Part shown: in pieces, positions 14,933 through 22,072 of the stretch
Position numbering within the stretch: position 1 is the stretch's first letter
How the letters are laid out: each line of letters starts with the position of its first letter
Virus record (IMG/VR): IMGVR_UViG_3300047560_000032
Coordinates: 1 to 22,072 of that record
DNA length: 22,072 nt
Strand: one strand, 5' to 3'
Source of the DNA: a virus
Made by a program: the position numbers and the translations under genes
Notes under the pieces: model-generated
Told to the model about the DNA's origin: nothing
What the model saw: the letters and a program-made list of their open reading frames with translations, nothing else
Database searches by the model: none

Positions 14933-15238
14933 TCAAGAGTAGTAGGTGATGTTCAGTTTAGCGCCGCCAGCTTGTTCGATGAACTGAATCTGGTTGATGT
15001 CGCCGTCGTATTGCAGCGTCACGCCAGCAGCCAAGGGCATACCAACGCTGGCAGTGGGGGCCACGCCATCATCGCGCCAGCGCACGGCCTGGGCCTCGGG
15101 CGTGATGATCGCAATACGGGGTGAGCCGGCCAGACCAGACAAGTCTTTCTGAGGCACGGTCAGCTTGGTGGCCGAACTCAGACTGGTGATCTGCTGGTAA
15201 CCCAGCACCGAGGTAATTGCTTTGAGGTTGATTGCCAT
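14933..15238 (-). CDS. Small putative phage structural protein
   Basis: A 101-residue protein. The C-terminal half, EAQAVRWRDDGVAPTASVGMPL ... LQYDGDINQIQFIEQAGGAKLNITYY, is a pattern I recall from many small proteins in phage structural regions, always without a proven role. It should be a small beta sandwich. AAGGAGA lies 7 bases before the ATG, and start and preceding stop share one base (TGATG), so it is coupled to the repeat protein upstream. Confidence 0.7.
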   Translation of the reverse strand: MAINLKAITSVLGYQQITSLSSATKLTVPQKDLSGLAGSPRIAIITPEAQAVRWRDDGVAPTASVGMPLAAGVTLQYDGDINQIQFIEQAGGAKLNITYYS

Positions 15239-16122
15239 CAGAATCTCCTTCGTTCAGTGAACGATCTTAACTTAAGAAAGGGGTTGTCCACAATAGGTAT
15301 GGGCTGCCCGCCAATAACGATTGCCGCCTCTTGGCCAGCGACTGAGTAGACGCCGTATGCCGCTGAGACGACTCGATCAAGAGCGATGGTTGCAGGCTCG
15401 CCTGTGAGGCCATACACCCCAAATTCACACGTAATGTTGCGAACGTATGAGATTGTCGCACTTTGGCCGCTGACTGCATACGATCCAGCATCAGCCGTGA
15501 CGATCCGCGTTCTTTTGATGCTGGCTGCTTGTCCAGTAACCGCATAGCTTCCAGCTGATGCGGTGACGAGCTTGGATCGCAGCAGATCGGCAGACTGCCC
15601 TGTAACGGTGTAGGTGCCGGCTGAGGCGGTAATGGAATGCCCTCGCCGGATCGCAGCGTCTTGGCCAGTGATTGTGTAGCTGCCTGTATCGGCGCTGACA
15701 GCCTTGGATCGGTAGATGCTTGCAGACTGGCCCGTAACTGTGTAGCTGCCTGCACTAGCGCTGACAGCCTTGGACCGTAGAATTGTGGCATCTTGGCCCG
15801 TGACCGAATAACTGCCAGCCGCTGCTGATACCGCTTTGTTTCGGTAAATGCTTGCGTCTTGGCCGGTGACGGCATAACTGCCTGCGTCAGCAGAAACAAG
15901 TTTGCTTCGGTAGATGCTGGCGCTTTGACCTGTAACCGCGTACGAACCATATCCGGCGCTAAGAGCCCGGTTTTTGGCGATAGCCGCAGCTTGACCCGTA
16001 ACGGTATACGAACCATACGCTGCGTCAACAATGTACTGTAACGGTTCAAGGTCTAGCTTCCCTCCATCTTCCTGAACAAGATAGGAGCCATCCTCGCACA
16101 GAAGATAGGCCACTAATCCCAT
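15238..16122 (-). CDS. 22-residue repeat protein (GSYxVTGQ repeats), putative fibre or stalk
   Basis: A 294-residue protein. Residues 1-33 hold a small EDG-turn motif twice (YLLCEDGSYLVQEDGGKL), often found at the start of phage surface proteins. Residues 37-278 are eleven consecutive repeats of exactly 22 residues, with G-S-Y starting at 37, 59, 81, 103, 125, 147, 169, 191, 213, 235 and 257. The consensus is AGSYxVTGQxAxIxRxKxVSA. The last two or three copies are the most diverged. Residues 279-294 form a basic tail (FLKLRSFTERRRF). The pattern suggests beta strands with regular turns, as in a rod or solenoid. Similar VTGQ repeats occur in other phages and prophages as far as I recall. Function is unknown; a stalk or fibre is inferred from the regular repeat and the fibre genes downstream. 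Confidence 0.75.
   Translation of the reverse strand: MGLVAYLLCEDGSYLVQEDGGKLDLEPLQYIVDAAYGSYTVTGQAAAIAKNRALSAGYGSYAVTGQSASIYRSKLVSADAGSYAVTGQDASIYRNKAVSAAAGSYSVTGQDATILRSKAVSASAGSYTVTGQSASIYRSKAVSADTGSYTITGQDAAIRRGHSITASAGTYTVTGQSADLLRSKLVTASAGSYAVTGQAASIKRTRIVTADAGSYAVSGQSATISYVRNITCEFGVYGLTGEPATIALDRVVSAAYGVYSVAGQEAAIVIGGQPIPIVDNPFLKLRSFTERRRF
15289..16014 (-). repeat. Eleven tandem 66-base units inside the repeat protein gene
   Basis: Period 66 bases (22 codons), no unit of different length. Copies in the middle share the DNA word for VTGQ (ACTGGCCAAGAC and close variants), and the outer copies are more diverged. A repeat of this kind can gain or lose units by recombination. Confidence 0.85.
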
Positions 16123-16124
16123 AG

Positions 16125-16523
16125 TTAAGTCGCTTGGAAGACCCCATTGGTGCCATCCAGCGTCACAGTTACAGTTTCACCCGCAGCCACAGTCTGCGAG
16201 CTGCCATAGTCCCAATAAGCCACGTTGGTGCCCGTCGTCGAGTCGGTCAACACGGCGTATTGGAACGAAAACCCTGCGCCGCTGGCCGTCCAGGCCGTCG
16301 GGCTGCTCAAGACCAGCTTGAACGTGCCGCCAGTCTGCGTGGCGCTCACCGTAGATGCAGCGTTACCGCCAGTCGTGTAACCGTTGCCGTTGGCCACTTC
16401 GGTAATCGTGCCGGCGGCCTGGCTGACAGCCGTTGCCAACTTGATGACCCACGAATCAGAGCCTGCGTTGATGTTCTCAAACAGGTTCTCAATTGCGGGT
16501 TGGAATTTGTTGTAGACGGCCAT
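16125..16523 (-). CDS. Small Ser/Thr/Gly-rich putative structural protein
   Basis: A 132-residue protein starting MAVYNKFQPAIENLFENINAGSDSWVIKLATA, a start I recognise from small proteins near podophage portals. The rest is beta-rich (TVSATQTGGTFKLVLSS, ASGAGFSFQYAVL, VAAGETVTVTLDG). There are no Cys residues or membrane segments. AAGGTGG lies before the ATG. A minor capsid or decoration protein is likely, but no named family can be given. Confidence 0.68.
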   Translation of the reverse strand: MAVYNKFQPAIENLFENINAGSDSWVIKLATAVSQAAGTITEVANGNGYTTGGNAASTVSATQTGGTFKLVLSSPTAWTASGAGFSFQYAVLTDSTTGTNVAYWDYGSSQTVAAGETVTVTLDGTNGVFQAT

Positions 16524-16534
16524 GACGATCCACC

Positions 16535-16900
16535 TTATGCCAAAAATTTCAACTTGTAAAGAGTTCGGAGATACACCTCAACGATGTTGTCAATCAACTG
16601 TTGCAGTGACGTATCTTCTTTTTTCACCACCTTGTAGCGCATTTCCTCAATGTCGGCCAAAGACGACTGAAGGAAATCAACAATGTTGGTGGTTTTTTTC
16701 GCAGACATCAAACTGATTGGCCCAATGAGGCCATGACGGCCTTGGTAGGCTTCAGCAAAATCATCAGCCGCACCAATGATGCGTTCGTAAAAAATGTTGA
16801 GCGCAACATGCTTGGAATAGCTGCGCGTATTTAGATGCACCGAATGGGCCACATCACGGGCCAAAAACAAAGTGCCTAAAAAGTTGGCTGCGGTGCTCAT
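16535..16900 (-). CDS. DUF5856-like helical protein next to portal
   Basis: A 121-residue all-helical protein. The pattern FLGTLFLARDVAHSVHLNTRSYSKHVALNIFYERIIGAADDFAEAYQGRHG followed by two more helices (about 75-121, ending EVYLRTLYKLKFLA) agrees with my memory of DUF5856, a small phage family sometimes compared with Dps/ferritin-like four-helix bundles. H18, H22, H31, E39, E49 and H55 lie on such helices and could be metal ligands, but this is only a possibility. Its start overlaps the portal stop by four bases (ATGA), with GAAGGGA as ribosome site. Role unknown. Confidence 0.7.
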   Translation of the reverse strand: MSTAANFLGTLFLARDVAHSVHLNTRSYSKHVALNIFYERIIGAADDFAEAYQGRHGLIGPISLMSAKKTTNIVDFLQSSLADIEEMRYKVVKKEDTSLQQLIDNIVEVYLRTLYKLKFLA

Positions 16901-19113
16901 TGTGGCATCCCTTCAGGTTGCATCATGGGCGGCTGTTTGGGCGGCTGTTCGGGCGGCATTTCAGCACCCACGGGCATTCTGGGCATCTCCTGTTCTTCGT
17001 GTCCCATGACCAGATCGTTGCTGTGCATGGCTGCGGCCACAACGCCCATCGCAATGTCTTGAATCTGTTGCTCAGACATGCCAGCCTGGACCGCAGCAAT
17101 ACGCTTGGTTTCGGCATTGTAGGCTTCGATGTCGGCTTTGAACTCTTTGATTGCAATGTCGCGGGCCTCGATGGACTGCTGCACGTTTTGCAGCATGCCA
17201 GCCATCTGTTGCATCTCTTGGTTCATGGCCTCGATCTGCTGTTTTGCAGCAGCCAGTGCCGGATTGTCTTCGTCGTCGCCAATGATGGCCGGATCGATGA
17301 CCTTGGCAAAGCGCTTGGACATCTCCTGGGCACCCGGCCAGTCCATGTTCTTGATGAACAAGTCGCCAGCCACTTTCCACAGGTCGGGGTTGCCTTGCAG
17401 CAACTGAGCCATTGCCTCGAGCGACTCTTGACGCTTGGTCTGGAAGCCAGGACCGGTGATCACGCGGACATCGTACTTGCCAACACCAGGGTTGTAGATT
17501 TTCTCGATCACGATGCCTTGCTCGTTGACGATCTTTTTGACCGGCTCTTGCTGCATCGGGTTGATCTTGACCATGCCCGACTCGCCATCTTCTTGGATGA
17601 TGCGGGCGATGCGCTCGGTGTCGTAAATCTTGGGGATTAGGTCCACGAGTTGACGACCCACGTAGCGGATCATGCGGGCGTAATTGTCAACGTAGTGGTA
17701 GGTGCCGGTGTCGGACTCACGCTGACGCGCCAGGATGGCCTTGCCAGAGCGCTCGTTGGACGTTTGACCCAGCGATGCGTTGTACTGGCCTGTCGTGCTC
17801 TTGATATCGTCAGAAGCGCCCATTTTGGCCTGAATAAGACCGGTTTGGGGCAAAGGTGGGGCCGCACGTTGCGGAAGCGGCAAAACGGCTCCTTGGCCGT
17901 CTGTGACATCGGGGTTGACCTCGAGGTAGGGCCAGTTTTGTGTGTTGGCCGTTTTCCACTGATTCTCGTAGCCCTCAAACTGACCACCGTAGCCGATGAA
18001 TGGTGCTTTGGGGGCCAGCGCCAGCATCTCGGCTTCTTGCGAAGTCCAGTAGTTGTACATGCGCTGCGCGTCTTTGGCGTTACGCACAAGACCGCTTACG
18101 TACAAACGACCCTCAACCTCGAACTCGTTGCCCACGCAACGGATCACGGGGATGTGGGAACCGGCCCAGTCGGCCCGCTCAAGCACCTCGTAGCCGTTGA
18201 TTTTGAGCCATTTGATGCGCTTGCGGTCAGATTGACGCTGTTTCAGAGGTCTGATGAACTGCTTTTTGAGCATCCTATCTTCAGGGGTGTTCTCAAACGC
18301 AGTCACGTTGCCAGGGTACAAATTCAGCGTTTCGCGGGTGTTTTCGATGTAGAAATACTCGGCGATACGGACCGTGTTTTCGTTGAGCCACTGGCTGATG
18401 GACTGGTCGCCCACACCCAGGGTCTGCAAAGTGGTCAAAGGTGATGCGTTGGGGAACTGGCGCTCGTACTCATCACGCGGCAGGTCTTCGGTGATAAAAC
18501 ACCAGCGGGCATCAGCACCGCAAGGGTCTTGAATCAGCGGGTCCATGTAGACCGAGAAGCTGTTTCGGATGCGACCGATCTTGATGTCCTGGTTGAACGT
18601 AGCAGCGTCGCAATATTCGGTCAGAATACGCACGTAGCCTTCACCGTAGGCCACTTGGTTTTCGCATGCGGTGTCGTAGGCTACGTCAGCATCGGAGATG
18701 TACTCGATGTGACGGATGACACCGTTGAAAATCTCGGCCACTTCAACGTCGGCCTTGTCATCGACGGGGATGACTTTGGGCTGCGGGCGATTTTGTCGCT
18801 GCTCGTTGGTGACTTGGTGAACGTGCTGGGGCAGTTTGTTGATGGTCAGGCAGGGGCGGGCGTTGATGGTCTGCCCTTGCACTGCACCACGGGTCGCCAG
18901 CACATCGGCGGGCCACTGCCAGTGGTTGTCGGGTGAGCCTGCATAGAAACGCAGGTCATCGAGTTCGTCTTCACGCGACTCTGACAACGCAGAAATCGCC
19001 ATGTCGAGGCGGCTGCGGGCGGTCGAGAGGACTTGCGCGTCGCTTTTGTCCTTGGCCGAGCCGCCTTCACTGACCGCACCGGCAGCAACGACTCCTGTGT
19101 AGTCTTGCGGCAT
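16897..19113 (-). CDS. P22-type portal protein
   Basis: At 738 residues this is close to P22 gp1 (725). The portal is the dodecameric ring at one vertex through which DNA is packed and released, and it docks terminase and gp4. Family-like stretches: an N-terminal helix with RLDMAISALSESREDELDDLRFYAGSPDNHW, INKLPQHVHQVTNEQRQNRPQPKVIPVDD, NQVAYGEGYVRILTEY, and the clip/stem part at about 430-520 (TTGQYNASLGQTSNERSG, DNYARMIRYVGRQLVDLIP). Residues about 610-680 form a Gln/Ala-rich coiled coil, as in the long C-terminal barrel of P22 portal. The last 30 residues are rich in Met, Pro and Gln. The ribosome site is weak. It lies three bases after the stop of the preceding small gene. Confidence 0.93.
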   Translation of the reverse strand: MPQDYTGVVAAGAVSEGGSAKDKSDAQVLSTARSRLDMAISALSESREDELDDLRFYAGSPDNHWQWPADVLATRGAVQGQTINARPCLTINKLPQHVHQVTNEQRQNRPQPKVIPVDDKADVEVAEIFNGVIRHIEYISDADVAYDTACENQVAYGEGYVRILTEYCDAATFNQDIKIGRIRNSFSVYMDPLIQDPCGADARWCFITEDLPRDEYERQFPNASPLTTLQTLGVGDQSISQWLNENTVRIAEYFYIENTRETLNLYPGNVTAFENTPEDRMLKKQFIRPLKQRQSDRKRIKWLKINGYEVLERADWAGSHIPVIRCVGNEFEVEGRLYVSGLVRNAKDAQRMYNYWTSQEAEMLALAPKAPFIGYGGQFEGYENQWKTANTQNWPYLEVNPDVTDGQGAVLPLPQRAAPPLPQTGLIQAKMGASDDIKSTTGQYNASLGQTSNERSGKAILARQRESDTGTYHYVDNYARMIRYVGRQLVDLIPKIYDTERIARIIQEDGESGMVKINPMQQEPVKKIVNEQGIVIEKIYNPGVGKYDVRVITGPGFQTKRQESLEAMAQLLQGNPDLWKVAGDLFIKNMDWPGAQEMSKRFAKVIDPAIIGDDEDNPALAAAKQQIEAMNQEMQQMAGMLQNVQQSIEARDIAIKEFKADIEAYNAETKRIAAVQAGMSEQQIQDIAMGVVAAAMHSNDLVMGHEEQEMPRMPVGAEMPPEQPPKQPPMMQPEGMPQ

Positions 19114-19116
19114 GGT

Positions 19117-19302
19117 TTACTTGATTTTGTTCAAAACTTTGGCAACCGTCGCCTTGACGTTGGTGCCGCTGGGGATGCTACCGTGACAGCCCATACCGGG
19201 CATCTTGGAGTAGGTTTCTTTGTTGCGGTCGGGCATACCAGCGCCGGACATTTTGGGTTCACGGGCGTTGAGTTTGGCGATGGGTTCGAGTTTGTTGCTC
19301 AT
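19117..19302 (-). CDS. Small basic protein between terminase and portal (61 aa)
   Basis: A 61-residue basic protein with Gly/Pro/Met-rich middle (GAGMPDRNKETYSKMPGMGCHGSIPSG) and a C-terminal helix (KATVAKVLNKIK). One Cys-His pair (C39, H40) is present, too little for a metal site. Its ATG overlaps the stop of the preceding gene by four bases (ATGA) with AAAGG upstream. No family is recognised. Tight coupling to its neighbours supports it as a real gene. Confidence 0.6.
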   Translation of the reverse strand: MSNKLEPIAKLNAREPKMSGAGMPDRNKETYSKMPGMGCHGSIPSGTNVKATVAKVLNKIK

Positions 19303-19448
19303 TTTTTGCCTTTCGGGGATGATTTTGCAGCGGCGCGTTTGACACTGTATGCGATGGCGACGGCCTGTTTGACCGGTTTACCAGCCTTGACCTCGGCTTT
19401 CACGTTCTTGCGGAACGCTTCTTTGCCTGTGCTTTTGACGAGTGGCAT
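19299..19448 (-). CDS. Small Lys-rich protein (49 aa)
   Basis: A 49-residue protein starting MPLVKSTGKEAFRKN at 19448. An in-frame upstream start would extend it by 35 residues across the whole preceding gene, so I reject that. The segment VKAEVKAGKPVKQAVAIAYSVKR is a pattern I have seen in short phage proteins near terminase and portal genes. The C-terminus is KSSPKGKK. It is very basic, so nucleic acid binding is possible. AAGGTAAG precedes the start, and only one base separates it from the preceding stop. Confidence 0.7.
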   Translation of the reverse strand: MPLVKSTGKEAFRKNVKAEVKAGKPVKQAVAIAYSVKRAAAKSSPKGKK

Positions 19449-19449
19449 A

Positions 19450-19605
19450 TCACTTACCTTTCTTTGCTGTTTTCGCAGACTCGCGGAACGCTTTGTCGGT
19501 AGGTGCGCCCTTGGTCCCCGGCTTACGCATTTTCTCTTTGCTGCCAGCGGCAATTCTTGCCTGTTTAGCGTGAATGTTAGCGTAGAGTCCGGGTTTTGTC
19601 GCCAT
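19450..19605 (-). CDS. Small Lys/Arg-rich protein (51 aa), KPGLYANIHAK type
   Basis: I found this short gene by translating the gap: ATG at 19605, TGA at 19450-19452, 51 residues. It starts MATKPGLYANIHAKQARIAA, continues GSKEKMRKPGTKGAPT, and ends KAFRESAKTAKKGK. This KPGLYANIHAK...MRKPG.KGAPT pattern is one I recall from small proteins in many phages, so the frame is very likely real. It has no Cys residues and no hydrophobic segment. It is strongly basic and probably disordered, and a DNA or RNA contact is only inferred. It starts two bases after the DUF6321-like stop and ends one base before the next start. Confidence 0.75.
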   Translation of the reverse strand: MATKPGLYANIHAKQARIAAGSKEKMRKPGTKGAPTDKAFRESAKTAKKGK

Positions 19606-19607
19606 GA

Positions 19608-19868
19608 TCAGCACTTCCAGCGTTTAAGCGATGCTTTGGCGCGTTCCGCGTCGCCCTTGGCGTGTTTGACAACACCTTCCATTCGGGCGCAAAACGAGGC
19701 TTTACGACCCGCATCGGCTTTGGTTTTGGGGTTTGGGGCAGGAGCCTTGAGTTTGCTACCAGTCGCAGCGTTGTACTTCTCGCGCCCTTTGGCAGTCAAG
19801 CCTGCTCCCTTGGACACGGGCAGCTTCTCGCCCCGTCCAACGCTGAGAGACACGCTTTTCTTTGCCAT
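19608..19868 (-). CDS. DUF6321-like small basic protein
   Basis: An 86-residue protein whose middle and end follow the DUF6321-type pattern as I remember it: GLTAKGREKYNAATGSKLKAPAPNPKTKADAGRKASFCARMEGV ... LKRWKC. It has two Cys residues (in SFCARM and at the C-terminus) and is strongly basic. The start codon follows the terminase stop directly (TAAATG) with GGGAG as ribosome site. The family is common in phages and its role is unknown to me; its place after terminase suggests a packaging or DNA-binding helper. Confidence 0.75.
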   Translation of the reverse strand: MAKKSVSLSVGRGEKLPVSKGAGLTAKGREKYNAATGSKLKAPAPNPKTKADAGRKASFCARMEGVVKHAKGDAERAKASLKRWKC

Positions 19869-21413
19869 TTACGCTCCCATCCAAGAGGTTGTGATACCCT
19901 GCATTCCCGTGGGTCTGCGAATATCTGTGCGCGGATTGTACTCCCGGTGAGCGACAGGAAACGCGAAGGTAACTGCCAGCGCATCTGCTGCATCTGGTGA
20001 AGCCAAACCTCGTGCTTTCATTTCCTTCTTGCCCTCCAAGAATATGGTGCCAGCGGAGTTGGGCTTCTTCATGGGGCCGGTCAGGTCAGTTTTTAACTGT
20101 CTGTCCTGGGGAAGTGCCGCTGTTTTCAGCCATTCCCGCATCGCGCCCCACATTTCAGCCCGTTTGTTACCCCACATGACAGGGTTCTTCGCTTTCCAGC
20201 CAAAGTTTACCCCACGGACTTTGTACCTCTGCTCGTTCAATCTGTCAAGTATCCCGTACCCCAGACCACCCTCGTCGATGACGGTGAGCGTGGGCTTGAA
20301 CTCCTCGATCATGTCGATGACGTTGCCAACTGTCGTCATGGTGTCGTCGCCCTTGAACCGCCGTATCGCCACGATGTCACGCCCCTGGCGCACCACCATG
20401 ACTGTGGAGTCCATGCCGCCACGGGCCGGATCGACACCGAGCACCACGGGTGCGCTCATGTCCTTGTACCTGGGCCGCTTCATGGCATCCTCGACCACGC
20501 TTGGCATGATGAACTGGTCGTCCCCAGACTTAGGGAAATCCCCATACACCTCGACGCGGGCTTCGTCGGAGTCTTCACCGTACTCGGCGATGATCTGCTC
20601 GTAGATCGACTTGTCGGTGCCCTCAACGGTCCGTGCGTCGATCTTTCGGCTCCTCCAAAAGTCCCGCTTGTTGCCATCCACCGCCTCGTAGAAGTACCCG
20701 GTGTTGCGGCGACCGTTGGAGAACGCCAGCCAGTAGCGATCCAAAATGTTCTCGGTGAAAAAGCCCGCAGCCACGGACCAGATCGAGTCGGGGATACCGC
20801 TGGCCTCGTCGAAGATCACCATCATGCCGTCCATGTTGTGAACACCGGCGTATGCGTCTGGGTTCTCCTCGCTCCACAGTTTGCCCTCAGCGCCCCAGTA
20901 GCGTGTGCCCTTCTTCAAGTCACGCTCAACAAGGTCGGTCAACCATGCAGCAGGTGCCAGTTTCGTAGCACTTGGTTCCCACCAATGCGCGTTGATGCTC
21001 ATCGTGGCCCACTTGGTCAACTCACCCCAGGTGACCGTTCGCAACTGTGTCTCGCTGTTGGCTGAAACCACCACACTCGAGCCAATGCGAGTTGTCAGCA
21101 TCCACAGGATCAGCCACGACACAAGTGCAGATTTCCCCACCCCGCGACCCGAACTGACCGCTTCACGCAGCGCATCGATCATCTCATCCGCGCTGATCCT
21201 GCCCCGGTTGTCTTTGATGAACTCGGCAATCTCACGAAGCACCTCGCGCTGCCATTTCCTCGGCCCCTTGAATCTCTCAAGCGGTGTGTTCGGCTGACCC
21301 CACGGAAACGCAAACAACACGAAAGTCTCTGGGTTGTCTGCAATCTGCGGACTCCACAACTGCGTCATCAGCAGTTGCTCCTCCTCGGGTGAGTATCTGA
21401 GTCGCTGCATCAC
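19869..21413 (-). CDS. terL: Terminase large subunit
   Basis: A 514-residue packaging motor: ATPase plus nuclease that cuts concatemeric DNA and pumps it through the portal. Walker A is GRGVGKS at 89-95. Walker B is MMVIFDEAS at 197-205, with D202 and the catalytic E203. The ATPase coupling region follows with WLAFSNGRRNTGYFYE. The RNase H-like nuclease domain begins near VVLGVDPARGGMDST (D328), continues with TVIDEGGLGYGILDRL (D380), and ends with SPDAADALAVTF (D477), giving the expected three acidic residues. Length and domain order look complete. The start overlaps the small-subunit stop by four bases (ATGA) with GGAG upstream. Confidence 0.95.
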   Translation of the reverse strand: MMQRLRYSPEEEQLLMTQLWSPQIADNPETFVLFAFPWGQPNTPLERFKGPRKWQREVLREIAEFIKDNRGRISADEMIDALREAVSSGRGVGKSALVSWLILWMLTTRIGSSVVVSANSETQLRTVTWGELTKWATMSINAHWWEPSATKLAPAAWLTDLVERDLKKGTRYWGAEGKLWSEENPDAYAGVHNMDGMMVIFDEASGIPDSIWSVAAGFFTENILDRYWLAFSNGRRNTGYFYEAVDGNKRDFWRSRKIDARTVEGTDKSIYEQIIAEYGEDSDEARVEVYGDFPKSGDDQFIMPSVVEDAMKRPRYKDMSAPVVLGVDPARGGMDSTVMVVRQGRDIVAIRRFKGDDTMTTVGNVIDMIEEFKPTLTVIDEGGLGYGILDRLNEQRYKVRGVNFGWKAKNPVMWGNKRAEMWGAMREWLKTAALPQDRQLKTDLTGPMKKPNSAGTIFLEGKKEMKARGLASPDAADALAVTFAFPVAHREYNPRTDIRRPTGMQGITTSWMGA

Positions 21414-21964
21414 TGCTCCAGTTGTTTGGGTTCAACGTCAATCACTTCAGCCTCGATCACTCGCATCTGCGCTTGCTGTAACGCCTCAGTGATCGAGATC
21501 GAGCCAGCCACCTCGACCTGCTTGACCTCACCATAGCGCTTCTTGTTCCAAGCGCCCATGAGCCACTTGCGAGTGTCGATCTTTAACTTGGACCGTTGCA
21601 CATCCTCGATGCTGTCTTCCGCATCGGCAATCTCAAGAATCTCACCGGCGATGAACTCGGTCCTGCTCTCTTGCGCTTCCTTGAATCGCTCATGGCGCAT
21701 CGGGTCACGCTTGATCCAGCGCAGGAAATCCTCGTAGCTGATCACCCGATAGTCATCTTCGAGAAGTGACTGCAAACTTCGGCCCCGATAGACCTGTTCG
21801 ATGACGCGCTCAAACATCTGCTGATACTGGGTGTGCAGCAGTTCCCGCGACTCCTGTGGGAGCCGTGGTGGTTTGGGGTCGGGCACGGACAGCCAGTTGG
21901 GCAATTCGATGGATTGTTCACTGGCGACAGCCGTGCCTACGGGATTAGGGTTGCCTTGTTCCAT
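21410..21964 (-). CDS. terS: Terminase small subunit
   Basis: I use the ATG at 21964 (MEQGNPNPVG, 184 residues). An in-frame GTG at 22012 would add 16 residues but lies in an AT-rich, palindrome-bearing stretch. Neither start has a good ribosome site. The segment at about 75-165 resembles other phage small terminases: YEDFLRWIKRDPMRHERFKEAQESR, ILEIADAEDSIEDV, LKIDTRKWLMGAWNKKRYGEV. The protein recognises the packaging site and feeds DNA to the large subunit. The N-terminal half has a helical LLHTQYQQMFERVIEQVY stretch. It overlaps the large subunit by four bases, and it is the first gene of the visible block. Confidence 0.85.
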   Translation of the reverse strand: MEQGNPNPVGTAVASEQSIELPNWLSVPDPKPPRLPQESRELLHTQYQQMFERVIEQVYRGRSLQSLLEDDYRVISYEDFLRWIKRDPMRHERFKEAQESRTEFIAGEILEIADAEDSIEDVQRSKLKIDTRKWLMGAWNKKRYGEVKQVEVAGSISITEALQQAQMRVIEAEVIDVEPKQLEQ

Positions 21965-22072
21965 AGTGCTGTTGATGCTAACACGGTTCTTTTTGGGATG
22001 CAATGAACCCACTGGGTTCTAGGATTCAAAAAATTAAAAAATTCCGTGCGGACCCTACGGCGCTGGACCTTT
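21965..22072. other. AT-rich, palindrome-bearing stretch upstream of terminase
   Basis: No gene is seen here apart from a possible 16-residue extension of the small terminase. GAACCCACTGGGTTC (22005-22019) is a perfect 7+1+7 palindrome. Bases 22027-22042 are almost only A on the plus strand (T on the minus strand). A weak hairpin, CCGT/ACGG (22044-22060), precedes this T-run on the minus strand and might end the transcript of an upstream gene. No convincing -35/-10 pair was found. Confidence 0.35.

Noticed and set aside
15289-16014. Tandem repeats considered as a CRISPR array
   Set aside because: Units are contiguous, in frame with a protein and have no unique spacers of constant length between identical repeats.
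15267-16049. A 260-codon second frame on the same strand inside the repeat gene
   Set aside because: The 66-base period is a multiple of three, so a stop-free shifted frame stays stop-free in each unit. It lacks a convincing ribosome site and shows no domain, so it is a by-product of the repeat.
16900-18444. Two long plus-strand open frames antisense to portal
   Set aside because: Both are in the antisense register of the portal gene, and the portal identification on the minus strand is strong.
19449-19553. Upstream in-frame start giving an 84-residue version of the 49-residue protein
   Set aside because: It would overlap nearly all of the 51-residue KPGLYANIHAK gene in another frame, while the shorter start has a ribosome site and a conserved-looking N-terminus.
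19033-19950. A 305-codon plus-strand frame across the small basic genes
   Set aside because: Antisense to five genes with coupled starts and recognisable patterns; its own translation shows only chance hydrophobic runs.

Overview
The window is a dense block of virion structural and packaging genes from a tailed double-stranded DNA phage or prophage of the podovirus type. Its head and neck proteins resemble those of Salmonella phage P22: portal, scaffold, coat with I-domain, gp4 head completion protein, gp10 DNA stabilisation protein and gp7-like ejection protein. All 25 recognised genes lie on the minus strand, mostly with 1-4 base overlaps or gaps of a few bases, so the block reads as one late operon from high to low coordinates. 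No plus-strand gene, tRNA, CRISPR array, insertion sequence, integrase, replication, lysis or host gene is visible. A Gram-negative (proteobacterial) host fits the P22-like proteins, the Shine-Dalgarno sites and the sigma70-like promoter, but the host cannot be named from this window.

Layout in transcription order. (1) 22072-19117: terminase small and large subunits, then four very small Lys/Arg-rich proteins. (2) 19113-16535: P22-type portal and a DUF5856-like protein. (3) 16523-14437: a small Ser/Thr-rich putative structural protein, a protein made of eleven exact-length 22-residue repeats, a small putative structural protein, and an Ala-rich coiled-coil protein. (4) 14419-9639: three adjacent receptor-binding or fibre genes: a tailspike with head-binding domain and beta-helix, a fibre with a similar C-terminal module, and a beta-helix fibre ending in a self-cleaving S74 chaperone. 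This part looks more AT-rich than the rest. (5) 9638-9560: the longest internal gap among the complete genes, with a good sigma70-like promoter whose spacer holds an inverted repeat. (6) 9559-6663: scaffold, coat, and two small proteins probably on the capsid surface. (7) 6658-2903: a small acidic/basic head protein, gp4-like and gp10-like neck proteins, and a 434-residue protein in the place where P22 encodes its tail needle. (8) 2898-1: a small structural protein, a cupin-like protein, a gp7-like ejection protein and a large second ejection-type protein that runs off the window.

The main departures from the P22 layout are these. The receptor-binding module sits between portal and scaffold instead of at the end of the structural block. 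The coat gene and the two genes after it each start with almost the same leader (TTTGAAAGGA...ATCATGGC) and are each followed by the same GGGGC-UUCG-GCCCC hairpin, which suggests tuned high expression with partial termination. Related modules are reused: gene 6663-7022 resembles the C-terminus of 2903-4207, and the tailspike and the neighbouring fibre share a C-terminal domain. I see no clearly new enzymatic or defence system. The best novelty candidates are the expression cassettes, the internal promoter with its palindromes, the repeat protein and the cluster of basic microproteins.
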